Source: Manihot esculenta (lineage: Eukaryota > Streptophyta > Magnoliopsida > Malpighiales > Euphorbiaceae). Taken from it: a DNA stretch of 64,000 nt. Both the position numbers and the translations under genes were made by a program. Below, piece after piece: positions 49,701 to 61,400 of the stretch. The stretch is from assembly GCF_001659605.2 (NCBI RefSeq), contig NC_035169.2:6128110-6192109 (forward strand). Direction: 5' to 3'. The notes beneath the pieces were generated by a model. The model ran no database searches and was not told where the DNA came from. It saw only the letters and a list, made by a program, of their open reading frames with translations. How positions within the stretch are numbered: the stretch's first letter is position 1; every line of letters begins with the position of its first letter.

Positions 49701-52700
49701 TGTCTATGGTTACCATAGAAGAGACCACGTCCTGGAGCCCCTTTTAAGTAGCAAAAATCTGTCCTAAAGTATCCCACTAAGTAACAGTAGGAGAAGACAT
49801 AAGCTGACTCATCACGCATTGAATATGCAACATCAGGACGAGTCACTGTCAAATAATTCAACTTGCCAACTAATTTTCTATATATTTCAAGATCTGTAAA
49901 TGACTCACTGTCTTCTATAGTAAGTTAAAGATTAGGAGTCATTGGTGCATTACAAGGCTTGGCATCCAATTTTCATATTTTCGTCAACAAATCAAGAGCA
50001 TATTTTTTTTTAGATAAGAAAATGCCTTTCTTACACCGTATAACTTCAATATCCAAAGAATATTTCAAGGAGCCCAAATCTGTCTTGAAAAATTCTTTTA
50101 AAGATGTAACGCTAGCAACATCATTTCCTATGATAATAGTATTATCCACATATACTACAAACAGAATTACTTCACTATCAAAATTTTTATAAAACATTGA
50201 GTGGTTATACTTACTCATCTACATTTCAAATTGTTGGATCATTTTACTAAGCCTGCCAAACCATATCTAAGGATTTTGTTTCAAGCCATGGAGAGATTTT
50301 CGAAATTTACAAACCTCGTCTAATTCCCTCTGAGTAACAAAACTAGGTAGTTGCTCAATATAAACTTCCTCCTGAAAGTCACCATGGAGAAAAGCATTTT
50401 TAGGATCCAGTTGATGTAAAGGCTAATCATGTGTAGTTACTAAGGAAATGAACAATCGAACAGATGCGAGCTTAGCCATTGGAGAAAAGGTATTAGAAGA
50501 GTCAACTCCAAAAGTTTGAGCATAATCTTTGGCCACTAAACGGGCCTTGAGGCAAGCAACAAATCCATCATGGTTTACTTTCACCACAAACACTCACTTA
50601 TGCCCAATAGCCCGCTTTTATGGGGGCAAGAACACCAACTCCCAAGTGTCATTAGTGTCTAGGGTCATCATTTCCTCTTCCATCGCAGCACGCCAACCAG
50701 GATGAGATAAAGTCTTAATAACAGTTTTTGGGACTGAAATAGAATCTAAATCAGTGGCAAAATAATGAGAAGAAGAGGATAATTGACCATAAGAAATAAA
50801 GATAAAATAGGATAAGTGCAAGTACGTCTACCTTTGCAAAAGACAATGGGCATATTCAAGTCAGACGGTGACGGATCGGTGGGGGCAGAGTTTGCCGACG
50901 AAGAAGCAGGTAGTGGAGCGGAATCGGAGTCAGAGTCCTCTAAGTGTTTGGAATAAATGGCAGGGCGACCTGGCACATAAGCGTAAGATGCAAGAAGATT
51001 CTACTGGTGAGATAAAGAGCAAACAATGTATACAAAGAGGTTATCTTTCTCCCCTATGTGTCATAAACTGATGATGGTGGGAAGAACAGAGTGGACTCAA
51101 AAAATATTATATCAGCAGATATAAAGTACCGATTGAGATCAGGAGAAATATAACTATACCCTTTTTGAAGTCGAGAGTGGCCAAGAAAGACACATTTCAG
51201 TGATTTAGAATTTAATTTAATAATATGTGGATGAACATCACGAACAAAATAGGTACACCCAAAGATATATGATTCAATAGAAAAAAAATATTATAAGGGA
51301 TATCACCATGAAGAACGGAGGAGAGTATGCGATTGATCAAATGGAAGCTTAGTCTCCAAATAGAACAGAGAAAAAAATTTAAATCTTTTGTCTACAAGGC
51401 TGTGATACCATGTGGGAAAGTAATATTTTTTATATCTATTATATTAGAGAGTACAACATATATATATATAAAAAAAACCTATCTAGAAAGGAAAGGAAAT
51501 CTTTTTATCAAGCCTATGAATCTCTAAGATTAAGCAACTAGCAAATCTATTCATATTTACTTTCTATATCAATATATTTACTTCGTATAACACCATTAAG
51601 GCTTGAAGACGGTGGCATAAGAGGGGAAGGTAGCCAAACATGAGCCATTTTGGGGCACACGAATAAATGAGATAAGGTTTTACGGGCACCACAGAAGACA
51701 ATCTGCAGGGATGGAGTTGACTCTAATTGCTCCCTCATTCAAAGCTAAACAGTTCTTAGGAACTCCGACTTCCATGTAAAAGTGGAAAGTTTAGGAGGCA
51801 ATTTGAAATTCCCTATATTTTAATCCTTAAAATTTAGTAAAACATAGAGTATAATTTAGTTGTTATATTTTTAAATTTAGTTACAAAGTTTTTGTTTTAT
51901 TAATAAAATATTAAAATTATTTCAAAAAGCTGAGTTCTGGTTTGCCGCTTTTATCAAGTAGGGTTATGTGATTTAATATGTGATAAAAAAAAACGTGGTT
52001 TCACTTTATTAGTGAAGTAAAGATTTTCTTTCTAATATTGTTAATAAAGGCTGACGTGTCACTTAAAAATAATTTTTAATTAGGTAAGTTTTATTTTAAT
52101 CATTAAAATTTTGTAAAACATATAAAATTAATCTATATATTCTTAAATTTAGTTATAAAGTCGTTTTATAATAAAATAGTCCTTTTAGTTATAATTTACC
52201 CCTATATTCTTACAAATTGATCCTTAAGTATTATAATTACTTACATATAAGTACTTATATTTATTATAAGCTAATATCCCATGTTTATTAAATCTAATAT
52301 TTTATAATTGGTAATAAATTAATAAAATAAAAATTAAATAAAAAATCTTGGTATAGTATGCATCTAAATTCAAGTTCAAAATTTTTTTTCCCATTTAACT
52401 TTTTCCTTCTTAATGATTTGTTTTTTATTTAATTAGGACTAAAAGGAAATGATAAATTTTTCATTACATTTTTATTTCATTGTTTTTCAAAGATAAGATA
52501 TTAAAATTTAATAAATAAAGAGATTAATTATAAATTTAAGAACTTGTTAGCATTTATATTAGATCAAGACTTATATGGCTTTAAAGGTAAAGTTTAGGAG
52601 TTTATTTGACCAAAAAAATCAAATTAGATTTATTTGGCCCTTGAGCAAAAGTACAGAGGCTTAGTTGTATTTATTTCCCTTAATTAACCATAGTTAAGAG

Positions 52701-55010
52701 TTACCTAAACACTCTTAAGTCGCCTAAAAATCCACCAAATTTGAAATTTAAATCCCTAAACTTGATATCCACACACCAAAAAGCCCCAAAATCTCCAAAT
52801 TAGCAAAATTAAATCCCTAAACCCAACAACCACCCAAAATCCCCAAGATCATCTATTCAATCCTGAACATTAAATTTACGGCTCATCAATCCTTGTGTCC
52901 AAAGATTGTACTTGATGTAGATATGTACTACTAGTAGATTGATACAAAATAAGAGGACAATAAGTTTATAGTTACTATCGGCTATATTAGGGTCTCTTTT
53001 TCTTTTTGTCTTTGGATGGCTTTTCATCTTTTGGGAACATCTTGGTGGCCATGGCTGTAGGCTCTTCAAAGAGTAGCTTACAGACATACGGATTGTAAAT
53101 CTGCATAAATCATAATACATCACAAACGATGAGAAATCATAAGAGCTCTCATTTGGCTACAACTGAATCAATAAAATGGAAACTTAAATTAATAACATAA
53201 AAATGATCACCAAAACAATGTCGGTCTTATTCTTGCAATCTCTGCATTCAAATGAATTCTTCTTGAGATTTGCAATAGCCATCAGTCCAAACCACCTCGC
53301 AAACATGGACACTATAGGCATCACTATGATCAAACAACTACTTCTTGAGAAAGTGTGCAGCACCATGTGCTATCATGCGCATCCTTTCCATTTCCCCAAA
53401 GTGGAGGCCACCATCACGCGAACGTCCTTCAGCAGGCTGCCTTTTGGGGATTTTGAGTGGCTGTTGAGTTTAGGGATTTAATTTTGCTAATTTGGGGATT
53501 GGGGCTTTTTGGGTTGCTCATATTAAGTTTAGGGTTTTAAATTTCAAAATTTGGATATTTTAGATGAGTTATGAGTGTTTAGATAACTCTTAACTATACT
53601 TAATATAGTTGTTTATGTGGAATTAATAATTATTAGCAGTTAAAAAATTCCATGTGGATATGACAGGTAGCTTTAATAAAAATTAATTTAAGTGTTTGTC
53701 TACAATTACAACAAAAATTGAAAGAATAGACTTTGTGTTCAAAATTAAAAAGTCACACTATGATCGTGAAAAAGCACAAAATTTTGGACTTTTGCATCCA
53801 GTAAGACCTTTCTTTTTTGAATCTTTACTGTATACAAGGTTTATATGAATTATGAGAACTGTGTATGATCTTTAAGACTGAAGCAATCTGTTTGAGATGA
53901 AAAATCCGAGGGATTCAATTCAAAGAACTGATTAACCAAATCAAATTGAACCTAATTCTTTCGGTTCAAAAAGTTCAGTTGATTTCTTAAAAATTGGTCG
54001 GTTCAGTTTTATTTTTTTAAAATAAATTTTGGTTTCAAGTTTATTCAATGTGAGACGATTGACCCCCTACATGTTGATGCATTTTAATTTTCCCTTTTTG
54101 TGTGTCTTGTGCCCTTGCAGGAGATGAATCATTTGGAAAATATTCTAAACTGCTGAATCTATGTAATTTGAGCTACTGATATTTTGCCAAGAAATAACTG
54201 CAAGGAAACATCTTTGTTTCTTTTAATGTTAAAAGCTCCTGTTACTCTATTGCAGGTACACGTGCACCTAAAGCGACATTTGATGAAGGATCTACCTGAA
54301 TCAGATGATGCTGTTGCACAATGGTGTAGAGATGTATTTGTTGCAAAGGCATGTCTTTACTGTTCAAATAGATGTTTATATGACAATCTCGTCTTATTAT
54401 TTGCATCTGAAATTTTGTACTTGAAGCTGTAAGAAAAAATGAGAATGAACTTTGTGAATTGTGAATATGTCTGTTTGAGGTCTGTGTACAAATGCCTATA
54501 TATTCAATGTTCATCTGGTGTCTACGGCAATTAGTACAAGTTCCTTCTTGTGATTTTTTAATTGTTTGCCTTTTGGCGTACCAGGATGCATTATTGGACA
54601 AGCATACCATTGAGGATACATTCAGTGACCTAGAACTGCAAGATCTTGGCCGGCCAATCAAGTCCCTGGTGGTGAGACATTGATTTTAATGACAATCCAA
54701 ACTGCACTGGTCTGCTGGGTTTCTTCCTTTGTGTGCGGTTATATTAATTGTTCTATCCTTTGACCAGGTTGTTACGTTCTGGGCTTGCTTGCTTGTTTTT
54801 GGGGTCTTGAAGTTCCTCCAGCGGTCTTCACTTTTGTCATCATGGAAGGGTATTGTGATATCATCATCTGCACTGGCTGTGATTACTGTCCTTATGCATA
54901 TATTGATTCGATTCACTCAGTCAGAGCATTCGACGCCTGCCAAGGTTGTCCCGGCAAAGCCCAAGAATGCGGTAGAGCCATCGGAAACAGGACAAGAAAA
55001 ACAACAATAA
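40728..55010 (+). CDS. LPAT2: 1-acyl-sn-glycerol-3-phosphate acyltransferase, LPAT2 type
   Basis: Eleven exons on the plus strand: 40728-40808, 41011-41133, 43292-43331, 43424-43497, 43811-43870, 44374-44451, 44584-44742, 47101-47226, 54256-54348, 54585-54671 and 54768-55010. They give 387 aa, the usual length. The enzyme acylates lysophosphatidic acid to phosphatidic acid in the ER membrane. Acyltransferase motif I (NHRSDIDW) is at 91-98, the EGTRF motif at 172-176, and a VPAVYD motif near 218-223. Hydrophobic segments are at 5-27 and ~310-355, and the C-terminal tail is Lys/Glu/Pro-rich. Intron 9 (54349-54584) begins with GC (AAG|GCATGT). Intron 8 (47227-54255) is 7 kb and full of mobile-element sequence. 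The 5' leader (about 40430-40727) is CT-rich. The ATG at 40728 begins the conserved [11 protein letters not shown]. Confidence 0.97.
42232..42251 (+). repeat. Poly(C) run of 20
   Basis: Twenty consecutive C residues in LPAT2 intron 2, preceded by a CT-rich stretch. Long poly-C is uncommon in plant DNA and is prone to sequencing length error. Confidence 0.85.
44743..47100 (+). other. LPAT2 intron 7 (2.4 kb)
   Basis: Long intron between the RTK and GFVSAV codons. Apart from the 86-bp tandem duplication, the part from about 45880 to 46640 has a base mix unlike the AT-rich rest and could be an insertion. No recognisable domain or terminal repeat was found. Confidence 0.5.
46431..46602 (+). repeat. 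86-bp tandem duplication in LPAT2 intron 7
   Basis: Two copies start TTTCAAGCCATCAACTCAAG, at about 46431 and 46517. They continue through GGGTTCT(A/G)(T/C)AAG to ATTATAATGTT, with only a few differences. Confidence 0.85.
48265..49031 (-). mobile_element. LINE (L1-type) remnant, RNase H-like 3' part with A tail
   Basis: On the minus strand a broken frame reads [12 protein letters not shown] and later [21 protein letters not shown] and [20 protein letters not shown]. This is the wording of the RNase H-type domain at the end of plant L1 elements. The 3' end is marked by a short A run (T run at about 48265 on the plus strand). Stops and frameshifts are frequent. It continues, beyond the copia insertion, into 51598-51775. 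Confidence 0.7.
49032..51592 (-). mobile_element. Internally deleted Ty1/copia retrotransposon, minus strand
   Basis: LTRs of 186 bp (49032-49217) and 182 bp (51411-51592) are clearly homologous and have TGT/ACA ends. Next to the right LTR, on the minus strand, is the primer-binding site TGGTATCACAGCCT (51397-51410). Next to the left LTR is the polypurine tract AACTTGAGGGGAAG (49218-49231). The interior, minus strand, has an integrase C-terminal segment ([14 protein letters not shown] near 51240), RT ([13 protein letters not shown] near 50690, [14 protein letters not shown] near 50150) and RNase H pieces (TRPDVAYSM near 49840). It has no gag, protease or integrase core. The flanks GCATT and CCATT may be a mutated 5 bp target duplication. 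It is decayed by stops and indels. Confidence 0.88.
51598..51775 (-). mobile_element. LINE remnant, zinc-knuckle (zf-RVT-like) part, upstream half split by copia
   Basis: The minus strand reads [20 protein letters not shown], the pattern of the small zinc-binding domain that follows reverse transcriptase in plant LINEs. In such elements the RNase H-like domain comes next, and it is found on the far side of the copia element at 48265-49031 in the same orientation. Confidence 0.65.
51818..52165 (+). repeat. Diverged direct repeat in LPAT2 intron 8
   Basis: A block TTTTAATCCTTAAAATTTAG... at 51818-51890 recurs as TTTTAATCATTAAAATTTTG... at 52094-52165, including a TTTTTAAATTTAGTTA(C/T)AAAG-like end. 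No coding potential. Confidence 0.5.
52686..53601. mobile_element. Inverted-repeat DNA element carrying an NRPB2 gene fragment (Pack-type)
   Basis: The arms 52686-52846 and 53441-53601 are inverted copies of about 160 bp. Both contain ATAGTTAAGAGTTA(C/T)CTAAA, AGCCCCAA and TTAGCAAAATTAAATCCCTA in mirrored order. Between them lies ~590 bp of gene-like sequence unrelated to the arms. Long inverted arms around a captured host gene fragment are the hallmark of Pack-MULE/Pack-TYPE elements. No transposase is present. A target duplication could not be fixed by eye. Confidence 0.75.
52987..53439 (-). pseudogene. NRPB2: Captured 3' end of RNA polymerase II second-largest subunit gene (NRPB2), broken
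   Basis: The minus strand begins [19 protein letters not shown], then [23 protein letters not shown], and in a shifted frame [14 protein letters not shown] and CKNKTDI. This is the conserved C-terminal zinc-ribbon/clamp region of Pol II subunit 2. An intron with GT and AG ends is still present (53101-53210). After it the reading continues [10 protein letters not shown] and ends in a Lys-rich tail with stop at 52987. An in-frame TAG after HFLKK and a frameshift after VHVCE make it non-functional. Retention of the intron argues for DNA-level capture, not retroposition. Confidence 0.85.
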
Positions 55011-58000
55011 GACACATTCTGTTGGTTAAATCTAACATATATTAATAACTACATTAGAGTCCTTTTTGTGATGATACATTTAGTGTCTGCAACTTGTGTG
55101 TTTTCATTTTAGACTAGTTTGATCAGTAATATCTTTAATTTTGTAAGTTGCACAGTTTGTCTGCATGTCGATTCATTGTTGGCCAGTCAATTAGGATAAT
55201 CTGTACATTCTGTCAACAGAGGCTCTGATTAGGCTAATCCTTCCCCAAACTGCTTGCATATGAGCTTCTTCGTCTAGCCACAGGATTATGGAAAAGATCT
55301 AGCCTTAAAGATTTTTAGGTAGAATGTGGACTCCTAGTGGAAGAAGTTTTCCTCAGTAAATTATGATTTGGAGAACGGTGGAAATATTCTTAGAGTCTGT
55401 TTGATTTAGTTGTTAGATATGGTTAATAATCGATCTGATAATTGATTGTAATTAATAACTAATAGTTAATTCTATTTAATATACTAAAAGTTTTACAAGT
55501 TTTAAAAATCTTGAGATAGTAGGTATTTTCAAAGTAAAGTTTTTAGAAATTTTTTTAAAACTTTAATTTCAACCTGTTAATTTAATGAGTTGAGAAAGTT
55601 TCTTCTTTATAAATCTGATTTTCTTTTTACTCCATCATATGAGATAAATATCTCATATGATGGAAGGACCTATAAAATTAGAAAAGATAATCAGGGATTT
55701 ATCGAGATGTTTCCGGTGGAGACCTTCCGACGTTCAAGTCAGATTCATGAACTAATGTAGTATAGATAAGCAAGATTTGTAGAGAAAAATAAAAAATAGA
55801 GTCGAGGAAGACAATGGGTTTTATTTGACATTTATTTTAACTATTAAAAAGTATAAAATAACAAATCTTTTAACAACAAAACTTCATATGTATATTTATT
55901 AATAAAAAATATTCATATTTCATATATTTATTCATATAAAATTATTAAAAAATAACTATTTGGTTTTAATAATTTTTTGCTGATTTTTTTTAAATCGAAG
56001 AATGGATATATAATTGAAATATTTGAAATTTAAAACTGAATTTAAAAAATATTTAGTTTACTCTCATAACTTTTTTATTATGTGAAATATTCTTTCACTC
56101 ATTTATATTTAACTTCACCTTAAAATTATTTTTCTTTATTTTGAATATTATTTTATAAAAAATAACAATATTATTATTAAAAATAAAATATTTTAAACTA
56201 TATGTGTTAAAATTGAATCGAATTTGATTTAATTCGATTTAATCGATTCAACTTTTTAATAAATTTTTTAATTTTTATACATTATTTTTAATATTTTAAA
56301 ATTTAATTATAATATTTAAATCTTAATTATAATCTAATATCTTTATATTATAAAAAAATAATATGTTATTATATTTAATCAATTCATTTTTTTATTTTTT
56401 TATCAAAATAAAAAAAATAATTAAAATGTTTGAAATTAAAAATCGAATCAAACTCAATAAAAAATTAAATTAAAATTTTAAATTAATTTATGATTTTTTT
56501 TATTTAAACTGAATATTGCTCCCACTAATCTTATTTATAATTTTTAAAAAAAATTAAAATAATTAGATTAATTTTAAAAAATAGGATATTGATGTCAACA
56601 TACATTATAAAAAAAAACAGATTATATTGGGGTTATTTTAATTATAAATACTTAAAAAAAAAGAAAATGAATTATTTTAAAGTTTATTGTTTTGATAATA
56701 ATTTCATTTCCATTAATTAAATTTGAGTTTTTTAATTATCAATTTTCACTTTAAAAATATAAATTTATTATTTCATACTCTTTTCAAAATTATCTAATAT
56801 TTGAATATAATAATCCCTATTTTAAAAATAAATATTATTTTGTATTTATGTTTTTTTCCAGTATATTTCCTTGAGACATATATACACGCATAAAACAATT
56901 CTTATGAGTTTATTGAATCCATATTTTTTCAATCAAATTAAAGAGAATGAATAAAATTATAATTTAATTCATAATTTTTTAAATTGAATCAAAAAAATTA
57001 TATCCATTAATAAAATTAAATTTAAATAAAAAAATCATCTAATAAATTAATATAAATATTTTTTTAATAACATAAAATTTCTTTATTTAGATTTTAGCCA
57101 ATAATAACCTATATACAACTTTTTCTTTTTTTTTTTAAAATGGGGTCTGAAAATTGAAAGAGTAGAACCTAAAATCTCTTAGATTTATTCAGATGCACTT
57201 TACTATTGTGAATATTATAATTTCATATTTTTTCAACCACCTTAAAAAGACTGAATAAAATTATAATTATAATTTATAATTGAATTAAATAAATTTTAAT
57301 AAAAATATATTTATTAATCAAATTAAATATGAATTTAAATAGAAAACTCATCTAACCAATGAAAATTTAATTTTTTAATTCAAAATTTTAATTGAATTAA
57401 AGTTTTTAATAAAATCGTATTAAATAGAAATCTCATCTAATTAATTAATTAATATAAATATTTTTAATAATATAAAATTTATTTTTTATATTTACCCAAT
57501 GCAGAAGTGTGTCTATATATATTTTCAAAAAAATAAAATAAAAAATATCTAATAATATTATTATGATAATAATTTTAATATTAATATTTTCACTAAAACT
57601 AAATGATCATTATTCTCTGGTTAAATTATATCATCATTTTGTTATTAAAATTAAGCTAAATTTAATAATACTATAAATATTTATTTTTAATAACTTTTAT
57701 GAGAGTCAAGAAAAATTATTTTTATTTTAGAGTTTTGAAACTCTTGAAGTAATTTTTAAATTTTATTATAAAAAATTAATAGAAAAGTATTTTAGAGAAA
57801 TGTAATTAAGAATTTTAAGCTTATATAAATTCTTTTATTAACATAAAAATTAAAATTTATACTAATTTAATTAATTTTGACAACCAATTAAAATTTTTCT
57901 TTTTATTGTAATAATTCTAAGTTAGTATGGGCATTTTTATTTTCCCTTCCATTATTATTATTATTATTTGAAATAATTTTTTTATTATTTTTGATTAAAT

Positions 58001-58180
58001 ATTAATGGTTCAATTTTTTTGTTAGTAAATAGATTAAGAAAGTGATATTTTAAATCTATAAAGATCTAACTGTTAATCACAGTGTAAATTTGGATGTTTT
58101 AGTAATTTTTCTGTTAATTTATTTCAATTTCCTTTCATAGCTTATGAATAAAATTTTGTTTATTTTGGACTATTTTGTAA
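55011..58180. other. AT-rich spacer between LPAT2 and NRPA1
   Basis: The first ~250 bases should be the LPAT2 3' UTR. From about 55,400 to 58,100 the sequence is strongly AT-rich. It includes a decayed relative of the GAACCGA-type MITE at about 56200-56525 (ending GCTCCCAC). No gene is supported. Confidence 0.65.
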
Positions 58181-58420
58181 TTTGCAGTGTGTCTGTCTTC
58201 ACTGCAAAAGTACCACTATAAATACTCAAAATTCCATCTCAGGTATACTGAGTTAAAACCTCCCAAAGACCCTAAAGATTTAAAAGCCATTGGCGTGCCC
58301 TTCTTTCTGCCGCCGACCGTTCCTCTCCTGCCCAAGCCGACCAATTCTCCGTACGCCGCCGTCTTCTCCTCGGGCTTGGACTCCGTTTTGCTGCTTTACT
58401 CTCGGCTCGGCAACGCCTAT

Positions 58421-61400
58421 ATGGCGACTACGGAGGTCAGCCAACTATCTTTTTTTGTTTTTCTTTTCTTCTGTTTGTTTGTGTTTGCATTTTATCTCAT
58501 GCTATTCAAGTAGCTTAGAAGAAAATTGAGGAAAGGAAGTGAAAGGACAAGTATTCGGATTTATGCTGTTTTTGTTGTTTCGTTATGGTGCCGAAAAGGG
58601 AAGAACTCGATCGCAGCTTTTGTTATTTTGTAGTTCCCATGTTAATTTTATGTGGTCAAAATTGCAGTTCCGAAAAATAAACAAATTTGTAGTATGAATT
58701 CTTAATTTCTAACTGATGGGCTCTTTTTGGTTACTGATGTCAAGAATGATATAAGATAGCTTCAAACTCTTTATATGGGACTTTTGATTGCTTACATGTT
58801 CATGTTTTTTTTATGAAATAAGCCTTTATTGCTATCAGAATTATGTTGGATTGAAATGAGACATTTTTATTACATAAAATGACAACTTATTTATTTATTT
58901 TTATCACCTATTGAATTATTGTTCACAATTTCTGATTCCTATTTTGCTGCAGGGTACAACTGAGTCCATTGATTCCATAACCTTCAGTTTCTTAACAGAT
59001 GAGGAGGTCAGAAACCATAGTTTTGTAAAGATCTCAAACCCCAGATTGCTTGATCTCGTGGAGAGGCCTATACCAGGCGGGCTATATGATCCAGCACTGG
59101 GGCCACTAAGTGAGAGGACAACGTATGCTTTTACTACATTTGTACATGAAAAATGTACTTATGCATCTGTGGCTTGATATTCAAACTTTTGAAGACAATG
59201 AATCATGTCGAAATTTGTTTGTGCAAACTAGAACTTATGACTTATTCCAATGTTTTATGCCTGTTAAAATTGGTGGATTGAAATTGTTATTCAGTGCTAG
59301 TTACTTATTGTAAATACTGGTTGATTGTTGTTTCAATTAACCAGAGTATGCGCCTTTCCTTTGATTTTTAAAATTTTTCTGTGGTGTACAGTTCTGCATA
59401 TGAATTTTCAGGACCAACAATGGTAAAACCTTCCCAGGCTACAGCCCTGTGTCATTCCAATCGGATTTTTTTTTTCTTGTTATATGTGTGGGCTGAAAGA
59501 GTCTGATGGACTTATATTATTCAACTTTGAATTCTTTAAGTGGGTTGGCATTTCATGGACCAAACTCTTAAAGCATTGTTAAAAAAATGTGTGCTCTTGG
59601 TCATTTTCTTTAAAAAATTCTGATAGTTCTATTTTCTACATCCATGAACCTTTCTCAACTCTTGGATCTATCCAAGCTATGCCCCTTTCTTCTGTGACTT
59701 TTTTTTTCCCTTCTTTTTGGTTGGTTAAGTCTGCTTTTAAAGTGTATAACTTGAGTGCAATTACTTCTGTTAGTATCACATTACCAGGTATGAATGCAGC
59801 AAGTAATTTATTGTGGTGATAATTGATATTAATTGGTCAAGTTAGCAGTATCAATAGTTATTTTGCATATATATATATATAATTTATTTTGAACTACATA
59901 AAATTGATCTAGTTGGTTCTTCATTTTATTGCAGTTGCAAGGTATGTGGTCAGCGGTCAACCAATTGCCCTGGCCATTGCGGCCACATTGATCTTATTTC
60001 TCCAGTTTACAACCCACTGCTCTTTGGTTTTCTTCATAAACTTCTGCAAAGGACCTGCTTCTTTTGCTATCATTTTAGAGTACAGAGGGGCCAGGTAGTT
60101 TCACTATTCATGGTCTTTGTTGGACTTTATAAGGGTTCTTTGCTTTAACTTGCTTGGGCTTCTTTCCTCTCTGATTTTGTTTCTTTCAATATTTGACATC
60201 AATTTAAGGTTGAGAAATGTGTAAAACAACTGGAACTCATAGTGAAAGGTGATATTGTTGGGGCTAAGAGATTAGATTCAGTCTCACTAAATGAAGCCTT
60301 GTATCCGGAGGAAACTGATGGTAGTTCTGAATCTTGTTCTACAATTCATTCTGGAGCACAGCATCACAATGTTGAGCACATGAAGCAGCAAGGATGGACA
60401 TCTCTTCAACTTTCTGAAGCAATGTCTGTTTTTAATAGTTTCCTGAAGCCAAAATTTAAGAAGTGTAAGAACTGTGAGAGGGCAAATCCTAATATTACCA
60501 AACCTACTTTTGGATGGTTCCACACGGTATATTGATGGCATACATCATGTCTCCTTTTGTTTTGTTCTTTATACTTTTTATGTAAATTTTATTTTTTTCA
60601 TTTTTATTTTTAATAGATTCTATATTTTGGAAATGCCATAAATTCGTCTTTGGGAGGCATATTTAACATAGAAAAGAGTATGATTGAATCAGATTAGCGT
60701 TGAAATTTTTGTAGATAGATATAAACTAATAAAAAATTTCTGTTGCACATGCACACCCACACTCTCCTGTCCTGTTTTCTTCTTTATCTAAGGGGGAAAA
60801 AAAGCCATCTTAACCAAATAAGTGATATCTGGTGATTTGGTATCTTAGCTTGTGGAAAGGTTTTTGCTGCATAAATTGGTTTCCATGGAGTATACTTGTG
60901 CTTTGTGTCAACCATATGAATGAAATTAGATGCATACTTGATATTGTTAAAGTTTTGGTTTATGTGGGCATGAATTGCTCCATTTTGAAGCTGATGTCTT
61001 GCAATTCAATACTAATTATTAGTTATTAGGGAAATTTGTATTTGTCCATGTAAATTTTGTGGGGGTTTGATACTGGTAGAATAAAAAACTGAAGGAAAAA
61101 AAAGGTCTTAAGTAAAATAATGATTTCTTCTGATTCTGTATTTTCCTTGTATATTTATTGACTAGGTATGTTCAACAGATGTTTGGAATTTGACTGTAAT
61201 ACTAAAATTTTTTCACTTTTAAAATTTGATGATCTTATATTGTATACAGTACTGAAAGTTTAATTAGTTGGTTGGTGGTACCTGTACCAGTATTGTTAAA
61301 GATGCGAAAAGGCTCCAGGTGAGGGGCCACTGCCCTCACTTTGCCTGCCTGGGATGAGGTGCCTTCAAAGAGGCGAGCGCCTCTGACTCGAGGCACCTGG

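Larger units (their letters stand above)
47227..54255 (+). other. LPAT2 intron 8 (7.0 kb) with nested mobile elements
   Basis: The intron lies between ...KGQSSV and VHVHLKRH. It contains a LINE remnant in two pieces (48265-49031 and 51598-51775), a copia element between them (49032-51592), diverged direct repeats near 51818-51890 and 52094-52165, and an inverted-repeat element with an NRPB2 fragment (52686-53601). Confidence 0.8.

Noticed and set aside
52857..53123. 88-codon minus-strand frame
   Set aside because: It is an out-of-frame reading over the captured NRPB2 fragment and its 3' tail.
52987..53439. Functional NRPB2 gene
   Set aside because: Only the extreme 3' end is present, with an in-frame stop and a frameshift, bounded by inverted arms; a fragment only.
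54242..54661. 139-codon open frame on the minus strand
   Set aside because: It lies across LPAT2 exons 9 and 10 and the intron between them, antisense, with no family features; a shadow of the real gene.
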